Position numbers and translations under genes: made by a program. From assembly GCA_016744435.1 (NCBI GenBank), contig JADGEJ010000007.1:1-64000 (forward strand): DNA of 64,000 nt, given 5' to 3'. Shown one piece after another: positions 26,490-35,561 of this stretch (within the stretch, counting starts at the first letter, position 1; each line of letters begins with the position of its first letter). This stretch comes from Lentibacter sp. GTDB lineage: Bacteria; Pseudomonadota; Alphaproteobacteria; Rhodobacterales; Rhodobacteraceae. The notes beneath the pieces are model-generated. The model searched no databases and had not been told where the DNA came from. It was given only the letters and a program-made list of their open reading frames with translations.

Positions 26490-27194
26490 ATGCTCGAAAT
26501 CTGGCTTGGCATAAAATCGGCGTTCTGGCTGATCGTGACGCTCGACGCTGATCTCATCGAGATCGCCTGTCGCTCGCTTGTGGTGACGCTTTCGGCTGTG
26601 GCTATTGCCGCGGCCATTGCTCTGCCGCTTGGCGCTTGGCTGGCAATCGGGCGTTACCGTTTTCGCCGGCTTGTTATTGCCGTGCTCAACGCGCTGATGG
26701 GGTTGCCGCCTGTCGTCGTTGGCCTTGTCGTCTATCTGATGTTGTCGCGTTCCGGCCCTTTCGGCGTTATGGGCCTGTTGTTTACGCCTTGGGCGATGAT
26801 CATCGCGCAGGTGATCATCCTCACACCGCTGATTGCCTCAATTGCGCACCAATCGATTCGCGATTTGTGGGCCGAATATCACGACCTGCTGATTTCCTTG
26901 AACACCTCGCGCAGTCAGCGCATCAAAACGCTGCTCTGGGACAGCCGCCGCGCGCTTCTGACAGCCGCGCTCGCAGGCTTTGGCCGTGGCATCGGCGAAG
27001 TTGGCGCGATCATGATTGTCGGTGGCAACATCGACCACGCAACACGCGTTATGACAACGGCTATCGCGCTTGAAACCAGCAAGGGTGATTTTGCCCTCGC
27101 GATCGGGCTTGGCTTTGTGCTGATCGCCATGGCGTTTGCTGTCAATATCACTATCCACATGCTCTCGGGCACCGAGGTGCGCGACCGATGGTAA
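26490..27194 (+). CDS. tupB: Tungstate ABC transporter permease TupB
   Basis: 234-aa inner-membrane permease with about five spans. The permease-type ATPase contact loop is near LLWDSRRALLTAALAGFGRG followed by IGEVGAIMIVGGNID, closely matching TupB. The operon order permease-ATPase-binding protein (TupBCA) and the TupA-like third gene support tungstate rather than molybdate. It overlaps tupC by 7 nt. Confidence 0.9.
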   Translation: MLEIWLGIKSAFWLIVTLDADLIEIACRSLVVTLSAVAIAAAIALPLGAWLAIGRYRFRRLVIAVLNALMGLPPVVVGLVVYLMLSRSGPFGVMGLLFTPWAMIIAQVIILTPLIASIAHQSIRDLWAEYHDLLISLNTSRSQRIKTLLWDSRRALLTAALAGFGRGIGEVGAIMIVGGNIDHATRVMTTAIALETSKGDFALAIGLGFVLIAMAFAVNITIHMLSGTEVRDRW

Positions 27195-27901
27195 GTATCC
27201 TGCCCCTTAGCCTGAACGACGTCACTGTAGAGCGTGACGGCAAGCGCCTGCTTGGCCCGGTCAGCCTTGATATTAGGGCTGACGCGCTAACCATCGTGCT
27301 CGGCCCCAATGGCGCAGGCAAAAGCACGCTGCTGCGGCTCATGCACGGCTTGGTTAAGCCAACTTCGGGTCGGGTGCGTTTTGCCGCGCCGCGCGGTGAG
27401 GCCTACGCGCACCAGGCCTTTGTGTTTCAAACCCCGATCATGTTGCGAAGAACCGTTCTGGGCAATTTGTGCTACCCGCTCACAGCGCATGGTATCTCGC
27501 ATGCTGAAGCCGAAAAGAAGGCTCTAACATGGCTTAAAACTCTTGGTCTTGACGGGCACGAAACCCAGCGCGCCAGCCAGCTTTCGGGGGGAGAGCGGCA
27601 AAAACTCGCCCTCGCCCGTGCGCTCATTCGCAAACCAGAGTTGCTATTTCTAGACGAGCCTTGCGCCAACCTTGATGGCGCCGCCACGCAAGATATCGAA
27701 CGGCTGATCGGCGAGGCGCGCGCTGGTGGTACGCGCATTCTTATGGCCACGCATGACTTGGGCCAAGCCCGCCGTCTGGCAGATGACGTGTTGTTCTTAC
27801 ACCATGGGGAAGTGTTAGAGCACGCCCCTGCAAAGGCCTTTTTTGAAGCCCCTCAAACCGACGAAGTGAAAGCCTTTCTTAACGGAGATCTTGTCATATG
27901 A
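27188..27901 (+). CDS. tupC: Tungstate ABC transporter ATP-binding protein TupC
   Basis: 237-aa ABC ATPase: Walker A VLGPNGAGKSTLLRLMHGLV (about residues 37-56), Q-loop FVFQTPIMLRRTV, signature LSGGERQKLALARALI and Walker B ELLFLDEPCANLDG, then the switch His in MATHDLGQ. Energises tungstate import, which supplies tungsten enzymes such as some formate dehydrogenases. Overlaps tupB and tupA by a few bases. Confidence 0.93.
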   Translation: MVSILPLSLNDVTVERDGKRLLGPVSLDIRADALTIVLGPNGAGKSTLLRLMHGLVKPTSGRVRFAAPRGEAYAHQAFVFQTPIMLRRTVLGNLCYPLTAHGISHAEAEKKALTWLKTLGLDGHETQRASQLSGGERQKLALARALIRKPELLFLDEPCANLDGAATQDIERLIGEARAGGTRILMATHDLGQARRLADDVLFLHHGEVLEHAPAKAFFEAPQTDEVKAFLNGDLVI

Positions 27902-28716
27902 TCCGCAGCCTATTCGCCCTTGTAACGTCCTTGGTAACGTCCTTGTTTTTGTCCGGCCCCTTGACAGCTGACACGCTCAGAATGGCGGTGACGACGTCGT
28001 TTCATAACTCTGGTTTGTCGGACATTCTGCTGCCCGAAATTGTGAAAGGCACTGGCCTTGATGTGCAGCTTATTATCGTCGGCACAGGGCAGGCCATTCG
28101 CCTTGGCGAAGCGGGTGATGTTGACGCTATTCTGGTACATTCGCGCAGGGCCGAAGACGCGTTCATCGCGGCGGGGCACGGCACACATCGTCGCGAAATT
28201 ATGTACAATGATTTCGTTATCATTGGCCCAGAGAGTGACCCAGCGACTATCGCAGAAAACACCAGAACCGCTATCGAGGCGCTACAACGTATCGCCGGCG
28301 CGCAAGCGCCTTTCGCTTCACGCGGCGACGATAGCGGCACGCACAAAATGGAACTCTCGCTCTGGGCTGCAGCAGGTATCAACAAAGCGCAGCGCACACC
28401 GGGTTGGTATAAGGAAGCGGGCGCTGGCATGGGGGCGACGCTCAACACAGCTGCGGGCCTCAACGCCTATGTGCTGGCTGACCGCGCGAGTTGGCTCAAC
28501 TTTTCAAACAAGGGCGCCCTCAAACTTCTGTTCGCGGGCGACCCTGCGCTGTTTAACCAATACGCCTTTCTGCCGGTGAACCCCGCGAAACACCCGCATG
28601 TCAATCACGAAGCCGCGATGCAACTGGAAGACTGGCTCACGGGTCCGCACACCGCCGAGCTGATCAATAGCTACAGGATCAATGGCGAAACGCTGTTCAC
28701 GTTTAACGCCGAGTAG
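27898..28716 (+). CDS. tupA: Tungstate-binding periplasmic protein TupA
   Basis: 272-aa substrate-binding protein with a Sec signal (LFALVTSLVTSLFLSG). The mature start LRMAVTTSFHNSGLSDILLP has the T-T-S pocket typical of TupA (usually TTTS...SGL). VIVGTGQAIRLGEAGDVDAI-like and ASRGDDSGTHKMELSLW segments are also typical TupA. One binding-site Thr of the usual TTTS is Val here, so selectivity (W versus Mo) should be checked. Third gene of tupBCA. Confidence 0.92.
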   Translation: MIRSLFALVTSLVTSLFLSGPLTADTLRMAVTTSFHNSGLSDILLPEIVKGTGLDVQLIIVGTGQAIRLGEAGDVDAILVHSRRAEDAFIAAGHGTHRREIMYNDFVIIGPESDPATIAENTRTAIEALQRIAGAQAPFASRGDDSGTHKMELSLWAAAGINKAQRTPGWYKEAGAGMGATLNTAAGLNAYVLADRASWLNFSNKGALKLLFAGDPALFNQYAFLPVNPAKHPHVNHEAAMQLEDWLTGPHTAELINSYRINGETLFTFNAE

Positions 28717-28770
28717 CCCTTGCGTGCCATAAGGCTTTACGTAAAGTGAGGGCCTAGCTCGGAGGCGCAC

Positions 28771-29118
28771 ATGATCGGCTATCTCACTCTCATTCTGCTC
28801 TGTCAGCTCTGCGGCGAAGTTGCCGTTGGCTTGCTCGGCCTACCCGTGCCCGGCCCCGTGCTTGGCATGGTGTTTCTCTTCACTTTCCTGCTCATTCGCG
28901 GCCATGTGCCCGACGATCTGTCGGCAACGGCCGACGGGCTGTTGCGTAACATGTCGCTCTTGTTCGTGCCTGCGGGCACTGGCGTTATCATGCACATAAA
29001 GCTGTTGTCTGACGCTCTGGTGCCGCTGTCTTTGGCCGTCGCGATCAGCACTTCCGCCGCCATTGTCGTGACCGGGTTGATGATGCGCCTGCTCAGTAAA
29101 GGCGCGCCTGATGAATAG
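28771..29118 (+). CDS. LrgA/CidA family membrane protein
   Basis: 115-aa holin-like membrane protein: CQLCGEVAVGLLGLPVPGPV followed by LGMVFLFTFLLI is the family signature, then MSLLFVPAGTGVIMHIKLL. Family members influence murein hydrolase activity or transport small organic acids. GGAGG precedes the ATG. Its end overlaps the following lrgB-like gene by 8 nt. Confidence 0.9.
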   Translation: MIGYLTLILLCQLCGEVAVGLLGLPVPGPVLGMVFLFTFLLIRGHVPDDLSATADGLLRNMSLLFVPAGTGVIMHIKLLSDALVPLSLAVAISTSAAIVVTGLMMRLLSKGAPDE

Positions 29119-29827
29119 CCTCGCCGAGACCTGGGTGTACCTATCTGCATCCCCGTTGTTTCACCTCACGCTCACACTCGCCGCCTTCCAAGCCGCAAGT
29201 TTTGTGTTTGAAAAGGGTGGGCGCAATCCGCTGCTCAACCCCGTGCTTGGTGCAGTCGCGCTCGTTGTTGCTGTTTTGGCGCTGACGGGCACCGACTACT
29301 TCACATATTTTGAAGGCGCGCAGTTTGTGCACTTTCTGCTCGGGCCAGCAACTGTCGCGCTCGCCATCCCGCTTTATCGCCAGTGGCACCGCGTGCGCGA
29401 GTCAGCGTTGGCGATCATCGCGAGCATGCTGTCAGGCTCACTTGCAGCCGTCGTAACCGCCGTTGGTGTGCTCTGGCTGACGGGTAGTTCAAGCGCGCTT
29501 TTGGCCACAATCGCACCCAAGTCTGTCACAGCACCCGTCGCCATGGCGATCGCGGAAGAGCTTGGCGGGCTGCCCTCGCTCACCGCAGTTTTGGTGATCG
29601 TCTCCGGTATCTTCGGGGCGATGTTCGGCCCGATGTTGCTAAACTTGGTGGGTGTCAAAGACTGGCGCGCCCGTGGCCTCGCAATTGGCACGGCGAGCCA
29701 CGGCATCGGAACGGCCCGCGCCTTGCAAGTCAACGAAACGGCGGGCGCGTTCTCGGGCCTCGCGATGGGCCTCAACGCGATGGCGACGGCGCTGCTGCTA
29801 CCCATCCTTTGGGGGCTGTTCTTTTAG
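29111..29827 (+). CDS. LrgB/CidB family membrane protein
   Basis: 238-aa protein with about seven membrane spans. TIAPKSVTAPVAMAIAEELG and GTASHGIGTARALQVNETAG are LrgB/CidB signatures. Together with the preceding LrgA-like gene it forms the usual two-gene unit; plant and bacterial LrgAB relatives move glycolate, lactate or pyruvate. Function here is not proven. Converges with the next gene with overlapping stops. Confidence 0.92.
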   Translation: MNSLAETWVYLSASPLFHLTLTLAAFQAASFVFEKGGRNPLLNPVLGAVALVVAVLALTGTDYFTYFEGAQFVHFLLGPATVALAIPLYRQWHRVRESALAIIASMLSGSLAAVVTAVGVLWLTGSSSALLATIAPKSVTAPVAMAIAEELGGLPSLTAVLVIVSGIFGAMFGPMLLNLVGVKDWRARGLAIGTASHGIGTARALQVNETAGAFSGLAMGLNAMATALLLPILWGLFF

Positions 29828-30396
29828 TGGCTGCGTGCGTCCATCATCTCATGAACTGCGTCCATGCCGCGCTCAACCATCGCGCTGACTTCGGCGGCGT
29901 GAATATGCAGCGCGGCGACAACCTCAGGGTCGTCTGACGTTTGCACCACGACAATGCCCTCTGCTGTCGGGTCCATCTCCGTCACGATACTCGCGCGCCG
30001 CTCAAACAAGATATCAAGCGTTGGAGACTGGATGATGATCTCAGGACTTTCGCCCATATCGACACGGTCGATCATACCAATAACATGGCTGCTGACCACG
30101 TTCATCAGCCCCTCATCCTTTGAGAACGTCACGGTGCGAATGCCATTGGGCAGGTTCTCAACCGTGCGGGTGATTTCTTCAAAGCGGCGGAACATCACGG
30201 CAAGCTCTTCGCTTTCCTCATCAGTCGCGTTGCGCCCCTTCAGGCCCGGCATGTTGACCATGTCATGGCCGTTGGCTCCATGCTTGTGTTGGCCGTGCCC
30301 GCCTTGCATTTGCGCATAAGTAAAGCCACCCGCCAGCACAACAAGCGCCGCAACAAAGCCAAGGAACAGCTTGGATTTATACACTGGTTTACTCAT
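29824..30396 (-). CDS. His/Met-rich exported protein of unknown function
   Basis: 190-aa protein with an N-terminal membrane or signal segment (FLGFVAALVVLAGGFTYA) and then a metal-ligand-rich stretch GGHGQHKHGANGHDMVNMPG (about residues 32-51). The rest is soluble with GIRTVTFSKDEGLMNVVSSH and VVVQTSDDPEVVAALHIHAA, ending with several Met and His. I recognise no named family. The His/Met content suggests a periplasmic metal (copper or other) role, which is inference. It lies 17 nt downstream of truB and may share its transcript. Confidence 0.7.
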   Translation of the reverse strand: MSKPVYKSKLFLGFVAALVVLAGGFTYAQMQGGHGQHKHGANGHDMVNMPGLKGRNATDEESEELAVMFRRFEEITRTVENLPNGIRTVTFSKDEGLMNVVSSHVIGMIDRVDMGESPEIIIQSPTLDILFERRASIVTEMDPTAEGIVVVQTSDDPEVVAALHIHAAEVSAMVERGMDAVHEMMDARSH

Positions 30397-30413
30397 GTCA
30401 TTCTCCCGAGATG

Positions 30414-31319
30414 TTACTGGTTAAACACCCGGCTCGGATGTAACTCGCCAGCTTTGTAAACACCTACAGCGACAGCCTTGCCATCAAGGCTGGCCCAGCA
30501 TTCATCACCATACTCGACATCCGCCACAATAACCATTCCGGGGTTGCCATTGCGCAGCTTGGCCGCGCCTGCATCAGTCGTTTTCACTTCGGGCAGCTCA
30601 GAAAGGCCAACTTCCAGGGGCAAGATATGCGCATCCAAGGCAGGGTCTTGCGCCAGCTCTTCGATGGTGGCGTAAGTTAGGCCATCTGCTGCCTCAAACG
30701 GGCCTGACCAGACGCGCCGCAGCCACGCGACATGGCCCTTACAACCCAGCTTTTCGCCCAAGTCCCGTGCAATCGCACGCACATAGCCGCCCTTGCCACA
30801 GACCATCATCAGCGTGACGTGGTCAGCATCTTTACGGCCAAGCATGGTCAGCTCGTCAACCCAAAGTGGCCGCGCTGCCAGCTCAACGTCTTCGCCATCG
30901 CGTGCCAGTTTGTAGGCGCGCTGCCCGTCGATCTTCACGGCAGAAAACTTCGGCGGCACTTGCATGATGTCGCCCACAAACGCACCCAGTGCATCTTTGA
31001 TCTCCTCATCAGTTGGGCGGCTGTCAGAGCTGGCAATCACTTCGCCCTCGGCATCGTCGGTGTTCGTCGCCTCGCCGAGCTTGACCTCAAACTCATAGGC
31101 CTTCAGCGCGTCGGTGATGTAGGGCACAGTCTTCGTCGCTTCGCCCAGCGCCACGGCCAAAACGCCAGTTGCGTCAGGGTCAAGCGTGCCCGCATGGCCC
31201 GCCTTCTTGGCCCCCAGCGCCCAGCGCACTTTGTTAACAACGGTTGTTGACGTCGGCCCAGCAGGCTTGTCGACAACCAGCCAACCAGAAATATCGCGGC
31301 CTTTGCGTTTGCGTGCCAT
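30414..31319 (-). CDS. truB: tRNA pseudouridine(55) synthase TruB
   Basis: 301-aa enzyme forming pseudouridine 55 in the T-loop of tRNAs. Catalytic Asp in [20 protein letters not shown] (about residues 38-57); early motif [23 protein letters not shown]-binding [20 protein letters not shown]. Length normal. In many bacteria truB directly follows rbfA; here they are separated by about 1.3 kb. Confidence 0.97.
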   Translation of the reverse strand: MARKRKGRDISGWLVVDKPAGPTSTTVVNKVRWALGAKKAGHAGTLDPDATGVLAVALGEATKTVPYITDALKAYEFEVKLGEATNTDDAEGEVIASSDSRPTDEEIKDALGAFVGDIMQVPPKFSAVKIDGQRAYKLARDGEDVELAARPLWVDELTMLGRKDADHVTLMMVCGKGGYVRAIARDLGEKLGCKGHVAWLRRVWSGPFEAADGLTYATIEELAQDPALDAHILPLEVGLSELPEVKTTDAGAAKLRNGNPGMVIVADVEYGDECWASLDGKAVAVGVYKAGELHPSRVFNQ

Positions 31320-31424
31320 GTTTGTCTCTTTCTCCAGAAGGTTGCGGCCTAGCCCACACCGCCTAGTCTGTCAAACTCTTGTCAGCTATAGATACCTACA
31401 CGGAATGCTCACAAAGGGATCATT

Positions 31425-31867
31425 ATGAAGCTTGCTATTGCCGCGACCCTGCTCACAGGCCTTTTTCTAACGCCAGCCCAAGCGCCCGCCAAAGACAAGC
31501 CATTGCGCAACGCGATTGCCAAAAGGCCAAGTTAGAGACGCTTTCGCACAAAGGCCGCTACCGGTTTGGCTCCACCACAGAGCCAACACGGCGCGGCAAG
31601 AAAGCCCAACGTTTTGAGATCAGACATGGTGATTGTGGGAAGGTCAAAGGCTGGAACGACTGCCAGTCTGACAGAGGCCGCGTTGAAATGAAGGAGAGCC
31701 CCAAGAACAGCATGTCAAAAAGCCCGTCACCAACGCCTTTCAAGTATGACTGGGGGGTTACGCTGCCAACGCATGTTATCTTCTATGACGAGATGCGCTA
31801 TGGGCAGCGCCGCGAAGACGTTGATGTGCGCATGCTGGAAGCACATGGCATTCCGCCGCTCGACTGA
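31425..31867 (+). pseudogene. Decayed polysaccharide (heparin) lyase-like gene
   Basis: ATG 31425 gives a signal peptide MKLAIAATLLTGLFLTPAQA then a stop at 36 aa. The continuation is in another frame: DCQKAKLETLSHKGRYRFGS, EIRHGDCGKVKGWNDCQSDR and GRVEMKESPKNSM, which resembles the start of heparin lyase I-type (PF14099) proteins. It then jumps to a C-terminal piece TPFKYDWGV, TLPTHVIFYDEMRYGQR and ends HGIPPLD. Intact relatives are about 250 aa or more; here only about 145 codons remain, so central parts are lost as well as the frame. Family naming is from recall and moderate in certainty; the frame break is direct. Confidence 0.75.
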
Positions 31868-31868
31868 G

Positions 31869-32609
31869 CTACTCGACAACGCCCACAATCGGGCCAAGCA
31901 AAAAGCCCTTGTCGTTGCGGCCAATGCCCGGCGCGTAGATGCGTGAGACGTTGCCGTCAAAGTAAAGCGCTTGTGGCAGCTTGAGACTGTCGCGCACAAA
32001 GCTGCCCATCTCGTAAAATGTCACGCGGTTGTTGGAAATAACGAAAACAGCGCGCTGGCCGTCTTTGCTTGTCGCGACGCCATTGCGCGTGTAGCGGCTG
32101 GTGCTGTCTTTCAGAAATCGCGGGTGTAGCTCTCCGTCGATCACAAGCATTGGCCCTGACTGCGTCGCATGTTTACACGCGGGCTTTTGGGCAAGGTAGA
32201 GCTTGGTTTCAAACACATCAGCGCGAGCCTCTCGGATGCAAAACACGCCATTGGGCAGCAGCCCGAAGTTGCCCGGCCCCGCGTTGGGAATAACCCGCAT
32301 CAGCTCAACGCCGTTCTCAACATAGTGGCCAACAGGCGCGCGGTCTTCGTGGTACATCCCCGCGTTCATCGCAAAGGCAAGTTGCTTGTCTTCAGCCTTC
32401 AGCACGTCGTCCACGGCAAAGAACTGGCCCAAAACAGCGCCGTCTTCGCCTTCTTTGTAAAACAGGCGCATCTCTTCTTGGCCCGCATCAACTTCGCAAA
32501 TCGTGTAGGAATTGCCCTCAAAAGAGCGGTCTTCGCAACTCACCGCCCCAGCGCCTTGCGAAAGGCAAGCCAGCCCGAGGGCCAGTGCTGCCTTAATCTT
32601 CCAAGTCAC
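31869..32609 (-). CDS. Phosphodiester glycosidase (NAGPA/DUF2233) family protein
   Basis: 246-aa exported protein with a signal peptide ([15 protein letters not shown]). The family core is [20 protein letters not shown] (about residues 77-96), [31 protein letters not shown] and the end [16 protein letters not shown], matching exopolysaccharide/phosphodiester glycosidase domain proteins. It removes or edits glycosyl-phosphodiester groups in known members; the substrate here is unknown. Its start lies 17 nt inside rbfA, so it is probably co-translated with it. Confidence 0.85.
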   Translation of the reverse strand: MTWKIKAALALGLACLSQGAGAVSCEDRSFEGNSYTICEVDAGQEEMRLFYKEGEDGAVLGQFFAVDDVLKAEDKQLAFAMNAGMYHEDRAPVGHYVENGVELMRVIPNAGPGNFGLLPNGVFCIREARADVFETKLYLAQKPACKHATQSGPMLVIDGELHPRFLKDSTSRYTRNGVATSKDGQRAVFVISNNRVTFYEMGSFVRDSLKLPQALYFDGNVSRIYAPGIGRNDKGFLLGPIVGVVE

Positions 32610-32985
32610 GCTTTACCTCAGCGCGCGCGAACATCTCGTTCGTCGCGTCCATCTGGTCAAAGGTTTGGTCCAGTCTAAAGCGCAGATCAGGCGTGTGCCT
32701 AAGGCCGATCTTCTTACCGATCATCTTGCGCAGCTCATATTTGTTGCGCGCCAGAAGCTCGATGACAACATCCTTGCCCTCGCCTCCGAGCGGCAGCACA
32801 TAAGCAGTCGCGATCTTGAGGTCTTTAGAAACGCGCACTTCGCCCACGGTGATCGACAGCCTGTTAAGATCAGGGTCATGAACTTCCCCCTGCATCAACA
32901 TCTGCGCCAGCGTGCGGCGGATAAGTTCGCCCACGCGCAGCATACGCTGTGTCGGGGCACCATCATTTGAATTGTTCTTAGCCAT
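32593..32985 (-). CDS. rbfA: Ribosome-binding factor A
   Basis: 130-aa KH-fold protein that binds the immature 30S subunit and helps 16S rRNA 5' end maturation. Family pieces: [40 protein letters not shown] and the helix region [21 protein letters not shown] choose ATG 32985; an earlier ATG at 33009 adds eight residues. Divergent from dapB with 88 nt between starts; overlaps the following glycosidase-family gene by 17 nt. Confidence 0.95.
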   Translation of the reverse strand: MAKNNSNDGAPTQRMLRVGELIRRTLAQMLMQGEVHDPDLNRLSITVGEVRVSKDLKIATAYVLPLGGEGKDVVIELLARNKYELRKMIGKKIGLRHTPDLRFRLDQTFDQMDATNEMFARAEVKRDLED

Positions 32986-33073
32986 ATCCAGCAAGTAACC
33001 ACTCTGCAAAGCTTTGCCAAGCGCCGTTCACCACGCTATGAGCGGGCTAAGCAAATTTTCAGCGGAGCATAAC

Positions 33074-33883
33074 ATGTCAGATCTGCCAGGTATCGTCGTC
33101 ACAGGGGCGTCAGGCCGTATGGGCCAAATGCTGGTCAAAACAATCGTGGCGTCTGACAAGGCCCGCCTCGTCGGCGCGATCGAGCGTGATGGGCATGCTT
33201 GGATCGGGCAAGACATTGGCCAGCTCTGTGGCTTGGGCGACACTGGTGTTCTTGTTGAGGCAGACCCATTGCCAAGCCTCGCGCGTGCGCAAGCGGTGAT
33301 CGACTTCACCGCACCCTCGGCAACACTTGAGTTTGCAGCGCTGGCAGCTCAGGCTCGTGCCGTGCATGTGATCGGCACAACAGGCATGACAGACGCAGAA
33401 ATCGCCAAGTTAGAGCCTGCTTCGCACCATGCCGTCATCGTCCGCGCGGGCAACATGAGCCTTGGCGTCAACTTGCTCACGCAGCTCACCAAGAAAGTCG
33501 CCGCCGCGCTCGATGAAGACTACGATATTGAAGTTGTTGAGGCGCACCACAACCAGAAAGTCGACGCACCCTCAGGCACAGCCCTCATGCTTGGAGAAGC
33601 CGCCGCCGAAGGCCGTGGCGTCGCACTTGCTGACGTGAAAGACAGTGGCCGCGATGGCATCACCGGCGCGCGCAAACGCGGCGACATCGGCTTCACAGCC
33701 ATTCGCGGCGGCGACATTGTCGGCGAGCACGACGTTATGTTTGCGGCCCACGGCGAGCGTATCATCCTGCGCCACATGGCAACCGACCGCTCGGTTTTCG
33801 CCCGGGGAGCTCTCAAAGCCGCGCTTTGGGGCCAAGACAAATCCCCCGGTCAATACGACATGATCGACGTTTTGGGGCTCTAA
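33074..33883 (+). CDS. dapB: 4-hydroxy-tetrahydrodipicolinate reductase DapB
   Basis: 269-aa NAD(P)H-dependent reductase, second step of the DAP/lysine branch. N-terminal [19 protein letters not shown] binds the nucleotide; the catalytic HH and Lys are in [19 protein letters not shown] (about residues 155-173). The ATG at 33074 has GCGGAG upstream. Followed by a partial copy of the dispersed repeat. Confidence 0.97.
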   Translation: MSDLPGIVVTGASGRMGQMLVKTIVASDKARLVGAIERDGHAWIGQDIGQLCGLGDTGVLVEADPLPSLARAQAVIDFTAPSATLEFAALAAQARAVHVIGTTGMTDAEIAKLEPASHHAVIVRAGNMSLGVNLLTQLTKKVAAALDEDYDIEVVEAHHNQKVDAPSGTALMLGEAAAEGRGVALADVKDSGRDGITGARKRGDIGFTAIRGGDIVGEHDVMFAAHGERIILRHMATDRSVFARGALKAALWGQDKSPGQYDMIDVLGL

Positions 33884-33892
33884 GCCGCGCGC

Positions 33893-33925
33893 TCTTTTTC
33901 TTTCCAAAAATATCCCCGCCGGAGG
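33893..33925 (+). repeat. Dispersed intergenic repeat, copy E (5' part only)
   Basis: CTTTTTCTTTCCAAAAATAT followed by CCCCGCC matches the opening of the repeat family, but the two stem-loops are absent. It lies 10 nt after dapB and before a convergent small gene. Probably a truncated or variant copy. Confidence 0.6.
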
Positions 33926-33967
33926 CATCCAGCGGTGGCCAAGGGCACAGGTGCCTGCCGCAGAGCC

Positions 33968-34147
33968 TCAAAAGTCGATGGCAATGCCCTTTTTCTCCCA
34001 GTCGCCATAGCGCGCTGGGTCAAGCCCGTCGCGCCCTCCAAGCTCGCGGGGCTGCGCCTTCAAGGCAGCTTCGCGCGCTTCACGACGCTCTTCAGCTTCA
34101 GCCAAGGCGCGCTTGGCGGCTTCGGGTAAGTCATCACGGGTAGACAT
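33968..34147 (-). CDS. DUF1674 protein (SDHAF4-like succinate dehydrogenase assembly factor)
   Basis: 59-aa protein on the minus strand from ATG 34147 to the stop at 33970-33968. The C-terminal hallmark of the family is GGRDGLDPARYGDWEKKGIA followed by IDF. In mitochondria the homologue (SDHAF4/Sdh8) protects flavinated SdhA before complex II assembly; in alphaproteobacteria it is usually annotated DUF1674. The N-terminal half is a charged helix rich in Ala, Glu and Arg. Monocistronic, convergent with dapB and divergent from rsmB. Confidence 0.9.
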   Translation of the reverse strand: MSTRDDLPEAAKRALAEAEERREAREAALKAQPRELGGRDGLDPARYGDWEKKGIAIDF

Positions 34148-34210
34148 GGCATATTCCTTTTGGCTCTCCCCTGATATATGCCGCCCCTAACCAGATGCCA
34201 AGGATGCCTC

Positions 34211-35470
34211 ATGCCAACGCCCCGCCAAGCCGCTCTCAACATGCTCAACCAAGTGCTCACCGAGGGCCGCCTCATGTCAGAGGCCGGCGTGCTGCGCGCG
34301 CTTGAGGGGCTTGATGGCGCCTCAAAGGCCCGCGCCATGCGGCTCGCCAACGAGACCCTGCGCAACCTTGAGCGGGCTGACAAACTGCTCAAGTCACACC
34401 TGCGTAAAGCGCCCTCGCCTTACGTGATGAACTTATTGCGACTCAGCACCATCGAGCTTGCCCAAGGCGGCGACGCGCACGGTGTTGTAAATGAAGCTGT
34501 GACGCTGGTGAGTAAACACAAGAAATACGGCAGCATGAAGGGGCTGGTGAATGCGGTGCTGCGCAAGGTCGCCGCTGATGTGCCCGAGAAGTTCGCGATC
34601 CTGCGTGCGCCGCGCCTGCCCAAGTGGCTGCGTGGCCCGCTGTCTGAGGCTTACAATCGCGAAATTGTCGCCGCGATGGAGCTTGCCCACCACGCGGGCG
34701 CGCCGCTTGATATTTCCGTCAAGTCCGACGCGGCGGGTTGGGCCGACAAGCTCGGCGGTGCGTTGACGCCTTTCGGTTCTGTCCGTCTGCAAGACGCAGG
34801 GCAAGTGACAGCCCTTGAAGGCTTTGAGGCTGGCGACTGGTGGGTGCAAGACACCGCCGCCGCTTTGCCCGCGAAGCTACTCAACGCGCAGCCCGGCGAA
34901 AGCGTGCTTGATATGTGCGCAGCACCGGGCGGGAAGACGATGCAGATCGCAGCGGCTGGCGCGCAAGTTACCGCACTGGATATGTCAGAAAACCGCCTCA
35001 AGCGGGTCGCGGAGAACCTTGAGCGCACGAAGCTAACAGCCAATATCGTCTGCGGTGACGCGCTTAAACACGAGGGCAGCTACGACGCCGTGTTGCTTGA
35101 TGCGCCCTGCTCGGCCACAGGCACAATTCGGCGCCACCCAGACCTGCCGCACGCCAAAAATGGCGATACGTTTGGCCCCCTGATCGAGCTTCAGGCCCAT
35201 ATGCTTGCCCACAGTGCCAGCCTCGTCAAAAAGGGTGGCAGGCTTGTCTATTGCACCTGCTCGCTTTTGCCGGACGAGGGCGAGGTGCAGGTGGAAGATT
35301 TCCTTGAGACACACCCTGACTTCACCGCCGATACCGAGGTTCTCCAGCAAGACGGAATTGACCCTGCTTGGATCACCGAAGAAGGCGGGCTGCGTCTACG
35401 CCCTGACTTCTGGGGCGAGCAAGGCGGCATGGACGGGTTTTACATTGCTGTGCTGAATCGCGCCGAATAA
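34211..35470 (+). CDS. rsmB: 16S rRNA m5C methyltransferase (RsmB/Fmu family)
   Basis: 419-aa RNA methyltransferase with an N-terminal NusB-like domain (about residues 1-140) and a C-terminal AdoMet domain: VLDMCAAPGGKTMQIAAAGA (motif I), DAVLLDAPCSATGTIRRHPD (motif IV, PCS) and RLVYCTCSLLPDEGEVQVE (motif VI with the catalytic Cys). ATG 34211 follows AAGGA, giving MPTPRQAALNML; an earlier Met at 34178 is less likely. Modifies C967 of 16S rRNA in E. coli. First of a rsmB-heparinase-purH string. Confidence 0.92.
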   Translation: MPTPRQAALNMLNQVLTEGRLMSEAGVLRALEGLDGASKARAMRLANETLRNLERADKLLKSHLRKAPSPYVMNLLRLSTIELAQGGDAHGVVNEAVTLVSKHKKYGSMKGLVNAVLRKVAADVPEKFAILRAPRLPKWLRGPLSEAYNREIVAAMELAHHAGAPLDISVKSDAAGWADKLGGALTPFGSVRLQDAGQVTALEGFEAGDWWVQDTAAALPAKLLNAQPGESVLDMCAAPGGKTMQIAAAGAQVTALDMSENRLKRVAENLERTKLTANIVCGDALKHEGSYDAVLLDAPCSATGTIRRHPDLPHAKNGDTFGPLIELQAHMLAHSASLVKKGGRLVYCTCSLLPDEGEVQVEDFLETHPDFTADTEVLQQDGIDPAWITEEGGLRLRPDFWGEQGGMDGFYIAVLNRAE

Positions 35471-35561
35471 GCGTAAAGGCGTTTTCGCTAGTGACCAAAC
35501 GCCGCGCGCTGTGTAAAGTCGCCTCTAAAGACACCGAAAACGGTGCATGAGGCAGAGCAGT

